Shown piece after piece: positions 23,589 to 31,545 of a stretch of 31,545 nt of DNA (its first letter is position 1; each line of letters starts with the position of its first letter). The DNA is from Acidobacteriota bacterium (GTDB lineage: Bacteria; Acidobacteriota; Blastocatellia; RBC074). The translations under genes were made by a program, and so were the position numbers. The stretch spans positions 1 to 31,545 of the forward strand of contig JADJXM010000016.1 of NCBI GenBank assembly GCA_016715865.1, given 5' to 3'. Below the pieces are notes generated by a model. It saw only the letters and a list, made by a program, of their open reading frames with translations, did not search any database and was not told the DNA's origin.

Positions 23589-23972
23589 TCAGTCCTGCTT
23601 GTTGCGCATGAAATCGGCGAGTTGACCGAAGGCCAGAGAGATCTGCTGCCTCAACATTGCCTTCTCGACAACCTCATCGAGCGCCTGGTTCATGCACAAG
23701 AGCCACTGGTCGCGTTCGGCTTCTCCGATCGGAAAAGGCAGATGGCGCGCCCGCAGTCGCGGATGGCCATACTTCTGCACGTAAAGCGGCGGCCCTCCCG
23801 TCCAGCCGACCAGAAAAAGATAGAGCTTTTCTCGCGACCCGCTCAGGTCATCCGGATGCAGCCGCCGAATACCCTCCGCTTCGGGCCGCGCATCCATCAA
23901 ATCGTAGAATCGATCGACCAGCCGGCGAATATTCTCCTCACCGCCAATCTGCTCGTATATTGTATTGTTCAT
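23589..23972 (-). CDS. glbO: Group 2 truncated haemoglobin
   Basis: A 127-residue haem protein of the GlbO type. Tyr23 (B10) sits in RFYDLM, the motif YGHPRLRARHLPF (68-80) carries the proximal His77, and Trp90 (G8), diagnostic of groups 2 and 3, lies in RDQWLLCM. The length and the GHPRLR.RH.PF pattern point to group 2. Such proteins bind oxygen or nitric oxide and may protect against oxidative or nitrosative stress; the role here is not shown. It starts the globin-rnz pair and is divergent from the regulator gene at 24175. Confidence 0.92.
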   Translation of the reverse strand: MNNTIYEQIGGEENIRRLVDRFYDLMDARPEAEGIRRLHPDDLSGSREKLYLFLVGWTGGPPLYVQKYGHPRLRARHLPFPIGEAERDQWLLCMNQALDEVVEKAMLRQQISLAFGQLADFMRNKQD

Positions 23973-24171
23973 AATTGTAGTTTCCAGTGCCCCATTCTAT
24001 GCGTGCAGCGGCTGGTCAGGCAAGAAGCCGGTATTTCCAGCATCGCAAAGATCGTTCTCTTGCAACATGCGCATTAGGTTACCGGAGGACTATACTTTAA
24101 TTGAGACGAAAGCGGATTTATCTTCTATTTATTCTGTTCGGATTATTATCGATCAGACAAGGCTGGAACTA

Positions 24172-24856
<685 letters not shown>

Positions 24857-24864
<8 letters not shown>

Positions 24865-26314
24865 TTCGGTGAGGTCGCGATTGACGCTCTGGCATGTCGC
24901 CGTTCTGGCGCTCGTGCTGCTTGTCTTCAGTGCGGGTATCTACTGGCTGCTCGAACACAACCTGCAAGCTCGCACTGATGCCAGTGTTGAAGCTGCTCTC
25001 AAGGCGATGGAACACCTGCTGGCATACGAGCGCGCTGAAGGAGACACCGAACTCGAGGCCGCACGTAATACCGTCGTCGAGTTGCGCTATCCGCAAATGG
25101 CGCTTGCGGTCTACACGACAGATGGACGACTTCTGGCTGAGACCAGGTATGGTTCATCACGAGCGGTGCTGCCCGCGGCGTCCGATGAAATTCCTGACCA
25201 AGCGGGTTATTACACGTTGTCCGACACGGACACTGCGACTGAGGAAGGGTTACGAGTCGGCGCGAAACGAGTAACGCCTGCCGCCGGGGCCGCTCCCAAC
25301 ATCGTCGTTGCCGCTCATTCACTGGAACAGATCAGCGAAGAATTGAGGGCCCTGCGACAGGTCTTTATGCTGGCAGTGCCACTGGCACTGTTCTTATCCG
25401 GCCTGAGCGGCTGGTTTCTGACGCGTCAAAGTCTGGCGCCGATTGTTGCCATGGCCGAACGCGCCGAACAGATCTCAGCAGCGAGTCTGTCGCAACGACT
25501 GCCCGTTGCCAATCCGCGCGACGAGTTGGGAAGAATGGCGGTCACGTTCAACAACCTGCTGTCGCGACTCGAACAGGCCTTCACGCAACAGCGCCAATTC
25601 ATGGCCGATGCATCGCACGAATTACGCACCCCGCTTCACGTCATCCGCACCGCTGCTGAAGTCACGCTGGAGCCTCCTCAGGGATCCGAACGGGAGGCTC
25701 GCGAATACCATGAAGCTCTGAGCATGGTGAATGATCAGGCTCGCCGCCTGACGCGCATAGTCGAAGACATGTTCACTCTCGCGCGCGCCGACGCCGGACA
25801 GCGCGCCATGGAATACGGCGATCTTTATCTCGACGAACTACTGCTCGACACGGCCCGGGCCGCGACCATACTCGCTGCCTCCAAAGGCATCTCCGTCGAG
25901 ATCGGGCCCGCTCAGGAAACTCTGTTTCGAGGTGATGAAGGTCTGCTGCGGCAAATGCTGCTTAATCTGCTGGACAACGCTCTCAAACATACACCTTCCG
26001 GCGGCCGGGTCAGTGTGCAGATGGCCCAACACGATGAGGTATATGAAATCAGTGTCTCCGATACAGGCACGGGCATTCCAGCCGAAGCGCAGCCGCATAT
26101 CTTCGACCGTTTCTATCGCTCGGACAAAGCTCGCTCCCGCAGCGAAACGATAAACGGCGCCGGAGCAGGGCTGGGACTGGCCATCGCACGATGGGTCGCC
26201 GAAGCCCATTCCGGCAGTCTGACATTACTACGGTCCGACGCCGGCGGCAGCGTTTTTTCAGTCGCTTTGCCGGCTTCGCATGGTGCTCAAAATAAGAACC
26301 AGCACTCCCTTTGA
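24857..26314 (+). CDS. Membrane sensor histidine kinase
   Basis: A 485-residue kinase paired with the preceding regulator. Two membrane helices (about 12-32 and 168-188) enclose a periplasmic sensor domain of about 135 residues. HAMP follows at about 190-243. The H-box ASHELRTPLH has His254, the N-box LLNLLDNALKHTPSGG has Asn374, G1 is DTGTGIP (402-408), the F-box is IFDRFYRSD, and G2 is GAGAGLGLA (434-442). The architecture is that of CusS-type kinases. The ligand cannot be read from the sequence. The end of the gene is followed by a short perfect hairpin. Confidence 0.94.
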
Positions 26315-26368
26315 GCCCCCGACCGTTAACCTTCTGTTTATCTGTGTGTTCTTATCATATCGAGCGTG

Positions 26369-26393
26369 AGGACGGATTTGATTAATCCGTCCT
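26369..26393. repeat. Perfect 10-bp hairpin, possible weak terminator
   Basis: AGGACGGATT and AATCCGTCCT pair perfectly around a 5-nt loop (TGATT), 54 nt after the kinase stop. Only GTTCTGG follows, not a T-run, so termination would be weak or Rho-assisted at best. It lies between the two-component genes and the phosphoesterase gene. Confidence 0.5.
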
Positions 26394-26446
26394 GTTCTGG
26401 TGAGACCGAAGAGCATTGCATTTAACAAACCGTGCAGAGGGAAACA

Positions 26447-27473
26447 ATGATTTATAAAGCTTCTCGTCCCATACTTTCGATACTGCTGCCGCTCATTTTT
26501 TTGGGCACTTTGATTAATGGATATCAGCACGTCGTAATAACCGGTACTGCAGCCACTGTGCCCGGGGCTCAGTCCCCCGACACAGTCTTTCGATTTCTGG
26601 CGCTTGGGGATATGGGAACCGGTGATGATGATCAATTGGCCGTTGCAGGGGCTATGACGGCATTACATCAGAATCAGCCTTTCGATACGGTTCTTTTGCT
26701 TGGAGATAACGTCTACCCTGATGGTGATCCGGCGGATCTGCGGAAGAAATTCGAGCGGCCATACGCCGAGATGCTGAAGCTTGGGGTTAATTTCTATGCG
26801 ACGCTCGGCAATCACGATGTGAGGAAAGGGCGCAATGCCCAGATAGATTATCCGCTCTTTAACATGGGTGGACAGGCGTATTACTCATTCGTCAAAGGTG
26901 ATGGTCTGATTGAATTTTTTTCATTGGACTCGACGGACGCAGATCAGGAGCAGATGCACTGGCTGGATGTCGCGCTGGCGAAATCGAAAGCGAGATGGAA
27001 AGTCGCTTTCTTTCATCACCCGATTTATTCCTCGGGGAAGAACCCATGGTTCCGACAAGCGTTTGCGAAGACTGCTTGAACCATTGCTGGTGCAATATGG
27101 CGTTGCGGCGGCCTTATCGGGGCACGATCACACCTACGAACGGACGAAACCCCAAAATGGAGTGCAGTATTTCGTTTCAGGAACGGGCGGCAAGTTGCGT
27201 AAAGGGCGATCTAGACAAGCGCAGCCAGTTTTTGCCATGGGTGATGATCAACACAACAGCTTTATGGCACTCGAAGTATCGCAAACTGAATTCCGTTATT
27301 CCGCAATCAGTTCGGATGGCGTGGTGATCGACAGCGGCGTGATCAAGTCGGCTTCCGCTAAAAGCAATGCGGCCACCGAAGGCGGGAACCTCAATTTCGA
27401 TGAGGCGCACATGCGTCACGGACGCAGCATCGACGAAGTCAAAGTATCGCCGGAAGGCAAGGTCATTAAATAA
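26447..27473 (+). CDS. Secreted metallophosphoesterase, acid-phosphatase type (one frameshift)
   Basis: Calcineurin-like phosphoesterase of the tartrate-resistant acid phosphatase kind. An N-terminal hydrophobic segment (residues 8-25) suggests export. Metal motifs in order: GDMGTGDDD, LLGDNVYPDG, LGNHD, FFHHPIYSSG and GHDHTYER. The frame breaks between the last two. Removing one C from the run at 27043-27045 gives SSGKNHGSDKRLRRLLEPLL and joins the rest to the stop at 27473. The tail after VSGTGGKLRKG is about 90 residues without a recognised domain. The ATG at 26447 has AGAGGGA upstream and is preferred over the in-frame GTG at 26432. Corrected length about 341 residues. Its link to the flanking regulator and efflux genes is unknown. 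Confidence 0.88.
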
Positions 27474-27493
27474 CTCTTTGGCCCTCTTTCGCC

Positions 27494-28864
27494 ATGTTGA
27501 AACCATTTCACTTCCCGTCCGTAATTCTGCTCAGTTGTCTGCTGATGATAAGCACAGCCGCGCAGTCGAAAAAACAACCGTCCCCGCCAACCGGGATCGA
27601 GAAGCAGACCGGGCATCGCACCGTCACCGAACCCGGTCAATGGCGTTTCGTCATTCCAAATGGCATCACGCTTGATGATGGAATGTCGGAAGACGAAGCG
27701 GTGGCCATCGCGCTCTGGAATAACGCGCAGTTACACGCCGACCTGTCCACGCTTGGGCTGGCGCGGGCTGATTTGGTCGACGCAGGTCTGCTGAGCAATC
27801 CGATCTTCTCTTTCGTCCTGCCCATCGGTCCGTATCGACAGTTCGAGGCGCCGCTCAATTTCCCGCTCGACTTCTTCTGGCAAAGGCGCAGGCGAGTGGA
27901 TGCCGCCACGATCGAGTTGGACCGTGTCGCCAAAAGCCTTGAACAGAACGCGCTCAATCTGGTGCGCGATGTGCGCCTCGCGTTTGGAGATGTGAAGCTG
28001 GCTGAGCAAAGAGCTCGGATGGCCGAGCAGGCTGTGGACCTGCGAGAACAGATCGTCAGGCTGACAAACGTCCGGCTGCGGGTCGGCGATGTCAGTGACA
28101 TTGAAGCAACCGCCGTGCGGCTGGATAAGAGTCTGGCACTGGAACAGTCCGCGCGACAGCGCCGCGAGGTTCCCATCGCACTTAACCGGCTGAGACTGTT
28201 GCTCGGGATGAGCGATGAGATACAGCTGTCTCTCGACGAACTGGAGGACGAGGCCGAAATAATCCAGGCGACGCTCAAACCGGACGATCCCGCATCATCA
28301 AACGAGCTGCTGGCAGTCGCATTTGCCTCTCGACCGGGTTTACGTGCTGCCGAGCTGGCGATCGAGGTTGCAGCGAAGCGCGCGAAATGGCAGCGTTCGC
28401 GCATCGGCGCTCTGGCCGCACTGCTCAATTTCAAGCAGGGCGCGGGCGTCCCTTTTGCGGTGCGTCCAGGCGCATTTCTTGATCTGCCTGTCTTCAACCG
28501 CAATCAGGGAGGCATCGCCCGTGCTGATGCCGAAGTCGAGCGTGCCACCTGGCAATACCTGTCTGTCCGCCAGCGCATCGCCGGCGAAGTAATCGAGGCA
28601 CTCAATCAGTACCGGCAGGCCCGTCAGTCGTTAACGCTCTGGCGGAGTGAGGTCATGCCTCAAACCGCCGAGAACGCGCGTCTGTCGGAAAGAGCTTTCA
28701 ATCGTGGCGATCAGTCCTATCTCTTTGTCCTCGACGCAATGCGGCGTGTCGTGGATGTGAGCGTGCGAGAAGCCGAGTTGAAGACAGATGTGCGGCGCGC
28801 GGCCGTCCAGCTGGACCGCGCTGCAGGTCAGAAATCATGGAGGAATTTGAATGCGAAACCATAG
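27494..28864 (+). CDS. TolC/CzcC-type outer-membrane efflux protein
   Basis: A 456-residue outer-membrane factor that would form the exit duct of the tripartite pump encoded with the next two genes. It has a signal peptide (residues 1-24, hydrophobic ILLSCLLMIS). The motif MSEDEAVAIALWNNAQLHAD is the typical first TolC helix, ADLVDAGLLSNPIFSF follows, and two long coiled helical regions (about 130-215 and 345-440) complete the repeat. The fit is best to the CzcC/CusC-like heavy-metal group by context. It begins 20 nt after the phosphoesterase stop and overlaps the adaptor gene by 14 nt. Confidence 0.92.
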   Translation: MLKPFHFPSVILLSCLLMISTAAQSKKQPSPPTGIEKQTGHRTVTEPGQWRFVIPNGITLDDGMSEDEAVAIALWNNAQLHADLSTLGLARADLVDAGLLSNPIFSFVLPIGPYRQFEAPLNFPLDFFWQRRRRVDAATIELDRVAKSLEQNALNLVRDVRLAFGDVKLAEQRARMAEQAVDLREQIVRLTNVRLRVGDVSDIEATAVRLDKSLALEQSARQRREVPIALNRLRLLLGMSDEIQLSLDELEDEAEIIQATLKPDDPASSNELLAVAFASRPGLRAAELAIEVAAKRAKWQRSRIGALAALLNFKQGAGVPFAVRPGAFLDLPVFNRNQGGIARADAEVERATWQYLSVRQRIAGEVIEALNQYRQARQSLTLWRSEVMPQTAENARLSERAFNRGDQSYLFVLDAMRRVVDVSVREAELKTDVRRAAVQLDRAAGQKSWRNLNAKP

Positions 28865-30053
28865 CGCCCGGATCGCTCTCGCCTGCGGCCTGCTCGTCGT
28901 CACGCAATACTGGCTGATGGGATGCTCTTCATCACACGCCGAACCGCCTAAGCTGACGCCGCCTGCGAAGGTCGAGCATCCGGTCAAGGAATCCGACATC
29001 TCTACGATTAAGCTGACGCCTGAGGCTGAGAAGAGGCTCGGGATCGCGACGTCAGCCATCGAATTGAGCAACCTTGCGCGGACGCTCGATGTGAGCGGCG
29101 AGATCGTCATCCCGCAGGGACAGACGATGATGGTCGCGGCTCCGATGGCAGGGACTCTGAGCCCGGGTCAGAACGGCGCGCCGGTCGTCGGCCAGTTCGT
29201 AAACAAAGGCCAGGCGCTCTTGAGACTAACTCCCTTTCTCGCCCCGGAACGCGACCTCCGCGTCCAGATAGAACGTGATATCGAATCGCTCAACGAGCGC
29301 ATCAGAGGCATCAAACAACGCAAGGAGAGAGCTGAAATTCTGGCCAGTGAAAAAGCCGGCAGTGTGCGCTCCGCCGAAGAAGCCCAGGCTGAACTGGCCA
29401 TCGCTGAAGCCGAGCTGAAAGGCGCACGCGAGCGCCTGGCGCGCTTCGACAAGGTCGCGTTAAATTCGGATTTCAGCGTCGAGATTGTCTCACCCATCAG
29501 CGGAATGATTCAAAAAGTGCTGGCCGGGACGGGCGCGGCGACGACCGGCGGCGCTGCCTTGGTGGAAATCAGCAACCTCGCGACCGTCTGGGTACGCGTG
29601 CCGGTCTATGTCGGCGATCTTCCGCATATCGCCCGCGGTCAGTCAGCGCAAATCGGCACCCTGAACGGCGAACGCGGGGCGGCGACACGTCAGGCACACC
29701 CGGTCAATGCGCCGCCAACCGCGGATTCCAATGCTTCCACTGCCGATTTGTATTTCGTCCTGTCGAACAATGGCGGGACGCTTATTCCTGGCCAACGTGT
29801 CGGTGTAACGCTCGCGCTCAGATCACAGGAACAGAACCCTGTCATTCCCTGGTCCGCCGTCCTGCACGACGTGCAGGGAAACACATGGGTTTACGAGAAC
29901 ACCGCTCCACAGACATTCGTCCGCCGCCCGGTCGAAATCAGGCGCGTGAGCGGCGATGCAGCCGTGCTTGGCCGGGCCCCCGGCATCGGAACGAAAATCG
30001 TCATCTCAGGCGCGGCGGAGCTCTTCGGCACGGAATTCGGCGCCGGCAAATAG
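28851..30053 (+). CDS. RND efflux periplasmic adaptor lipoprotein (CzcB/CusB type)
   Basis: A 400-residue membrane fusion protein. The signal LVVTQYWLMGC places a lipid-modified Cys25, so it is anchored on the periplasmic face. The lipoyl/barrel-sandwich halves are seen at about 82-125 (GEIVIPQGQTMMVAAPMAGT, NGAPVVGQFVNKGQALLRL) and 206-240 (VEIVSPISGMIQKVLAGTGA). Between them is a helical hairpin (about 135-200). The beta-barrel (TVWVRVPVYVGDLPHIARGQ) and membrane-proximal domains follow. No histidine- or methionine-rich metal-binding extension is visible. It is coupled by overlap to the outer-membrane gene and lies 19 nt before the pump gene. Confidence 0.92.
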   Translation: MRNHSARIALACGLLVVTQYWLMGCSSSHAEPPKLTPPAKVEHPVKESDISTIKLTPEAEKRLGIATSAIELSNLARTLDVSGEIVIPQGQTMMVAAPMAGTLSPGQNGAPVVGQFVNKGQALLRLTPFLAPERDLRVQIERDIESLNERIRGIKQRKERAEILASEKAGSVRSAEEAQAELAIAEAELKGARERLARFDKVALNSDFSVEIVSPISGMIQKVLAGTGAATTGGAALVEISNLATVWVRVPVYVGDLPHIARGQSAQIGTLNGERGAATRQAHPVNAPPTADSNASTADLYFVLSNNGGTLIPGQRVGVTLALRSQEQNPVIPWSAVLHDVQGNTWVYENTAPQTFVRRPVEIRRVSGDAAVLGRAPGIGTKIVISGAAELFGTEFGAGK

Positions 30054-30072
30054 CCCGACCAAAATATACGTA

Positions 30073-31545
30073 ATGCTTAAATCACTCGTTTCAACATCGC
30101 TGAAACTGCGCGGCATCGTCGTCGTTCTCGCCGTCATCCTCATGGTTGTCGGCATCAGAACGCTGCCATCGACCCAGCTCGACGTCTTTCCGGAATTCGC
30201 GCCGCCGCTGGTCGAAATCCAGACCGAGGCTCCGGGCCTTTCTACGACAGAGGTCGAACATCTCGTCACCTCGCCGATCGAATACTCGCTCAACGGATTG
30301 ACATCGCTCAAAACCCTGCGTTCGAAATCGGTGCTTGGACTGTCATCAGTCGTCCTGATCTTCGAAGCCGGGACGAATCTCATGACGGCGCGGCAGCTCG
30401 TGCAGGAACGACTGGCTCTCGCCGCGAGTCGCCTGCCGGCGATAGCGAAACCACCCGTCATTCTTTCGCCGCTCTCTTCAACCAGCCGTGTCCTGAAAAT
30501 CGGAATGTCATCGAAAACGCTTTCGCAGATGGAGATGACCGATCTCGCCCGGTGGACGATTCGCCCGCGACTGATGGCGGTTCCCGGCGTAGCGAACGTA
30601 GCGATCTGGGGCCAGCGCGATCGCCAGTTTCAGGTGATCGTCGATCCGTATCGGCTGCGCAACAACAACGTCACACTGGATGCAGTGATCAAGGCGACAA
30701 GGGATGCCGTGGTCACTGAAACGGGTGGTTTCATCGTTGCCCCGGCGCGCCTGTCAGTAACCAATGTGCAGGCCGTATCAGTGCCGCAGGATCTGGCACA
30801 GATTCCTGTCGCCACATCCCGCAATGCGACTGCAATTACCGCTCCCGGATTCATTGCGCCGCTCAGACTGGGTGATGTAGCGGATGTTCGCGAAGGCTTC
30901 CCGCCCCCCATCGGCGATGCGATCATAAATGATGCGCCGGGACTGCTGCTGATCGTCGAGAAACAGCCACAGGGCAACACGCTCAACGTGACGCGCGATA
31001 TCGAAGCCGCAATCGAAAGCCTGCGGCCGGGGCTCAAAGAGATCGATATCGACTCGACGATCTTTCGACCGGCGACCTTCATCGAACTGGCACTGAATAA
31101 CCTCAACAAGGCTCTTTTGATTGGCTGCATTCTGGTTGTTGTTGTGCTTTCGCTTTTCCTGTTCGACTGGCGCACGGCATTCATCAGTCTGACGGCGATC
31201 CCGCTGTCGCTCGTTGCGGCCGCTCTCGCGCTGCATTACACGAACAGCACTATCAACACTATGGTTCTGGCGGGACTTATCCTCGCGCTCGGCGAAGTCG
31301 TCGATGACGCAATTATCGATGTCGAGAACATCCAGCGAAGGCTGCGGCTCAACACCGAATCGGTTGATCCTCAATCATCATTTATGGTGGTCCTGAAAGC
31401 TTCTCTCGAAGTTCGCAGCGCGATCGTATACGCGACGCTGATCGTCGTCCTCGTCTTCCTTCCGGTCTTTCTGCTCGACGGACTCGCCGGGTCGTTCTTC
31501 CGCCCGCTGGCGATATCCTATGTTTTGGCGGTGCTCGCCTCGCTC
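30073..31545 (+). CDS. RND efflux pump inner-membrane subunit, CzcA/CusA-like (3' end outside window)
   Basis: The first 491 residues of an inner-membrane proton-driven pump; full-length relatives have about 1000-1050. The first helix is at about 12-30 (GIVVVLAVILMVVGIRTLP), then QLDVFPEFAPPLVEIQTEAP, which is the heavy-metal-type porter start. Helix 4 carries LAGLILALGEVVDDAIIDVE around residues 399-418. In CzcA the equivalent segment has an extra acid (DFG...VD...VE) for proton transfer; here the DFG aspartate is replaced by alanine, as in CusA-like pumps, while Asp411 and Glu418 remain. The exported substrate (metal or other) is therefore uncertain. The frame is open to the last base. Confidence 0.9.
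   Translation, partial: MLKSLVSTSLKLRGIVVVLAVILMVVGIRTLPSTQLDVFPEFAPPLVEIQTEAPGLSTTEVEHLVTSPIEYSLNGLTSLKTLRSKSVLGLSSVVLIFEAGTNLMTARQLVQERLALAASRLPAIAKPPVILSPLSSTSRVLKIGMSSKTLSQMEMTDLARWTIRPRLMAVPGVANVAIWGQRDRQFQVIVDPYRLRNNNVTLDAVIKATRDAVVTETGGFIVAPARLSVTNVQAVSVPQDLAQIPVATSRNATAITAPGFIAPLRLGDVADVREGFPPPIGDAIINDAPGLLLIVEKQPQGNTLNVTRDIEAAIESLRPGLKEIDIDSTIFRPATFIELALNNLNKALLIGCILVVVVLSLFLFDWRTAFISLTAIPLSLVAAALALHYTNSTINTMVLAGLILALGEVVDDAIIDVENIQRRLRLNTESVDPQSSFMVVLKASLEVRSAIVYATLIVVLVFLPVFLLDGLAGSFFRPLAISYVLAVLASL

Overview
The window looks like a moderately GC-rich chromosomal contig from a Gram-negative bacterium. An outer membrane is implied by a TolC-type channel, an RND efflux system, an MsbA-like exporter and an O-antigen-ligase remnant. 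The gene order msbA-like, yicC, gmk, rpoZ, coaBC, uracil-DNA glycosylase, murB, together with CarD, a DUF5522 protein and palindromic intergenic repeats, suggests Acidobacteriota, possibly Blastocatellia. That placement is inference; no rRNA or other phylogenetic marker is present. Layout: (1) 1-4350 is badly degraded sequence with remnants on the + strand of an O-antigen ligase/polymerase and of murA; nothing is recognisable in the first 2.1 kb. (2) 4530-6289 holds a mazE/mazF toxin-antitoxin pair and a secreted DUF6081-like protein, each needing one or more small indel corrections. (3) 6561-13656 is a minus-strand housekeeping block transcribed from a strong promoter at 13722-13751: MsbA-like exporter, YicC, guanylate kinase, RNA polymerase omega, CoaBC, family 4 uracil-DNA glycosylase, MurB. 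Upstream of it lies a secreted M48 metalloprotease. (4) 15263-16530 has a small DUF5522 protein, a cluster of three hairpin repeats, and a CarD-like regulator on the minus strand. (5) 16739-22395 is a plus-strand run: HerA-like ATPase, two ABC permeases, a YnjB-type lipoprotein and its ATPase. (6) 22645-23972 (minus) holds RNase Z and a group 2 truncated haemoglobin. (7) 24175-31545 (plus) holds an OmpR-type regulator and sensor kinase, a metallophosphoesterase, and an outer-membrane factor / adaptor / RND pump operon that runs off the end. Two things stand out. First, a family of large intergenic hairpins (five copies of one type, one large and one small copy of a sister type) has arms built from 9-nt units around a conserved core of about 70 nt. 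The arms differ between copies, but the two arms of each copy change together. Second, frameshifts recur in otherwise well-conserved genes, including essential ones, and most sit in short homopolymer runs. That pattern fits residual sequencing or assembly error better than real gene loss, and the first 4.3 kb is the extreme case.
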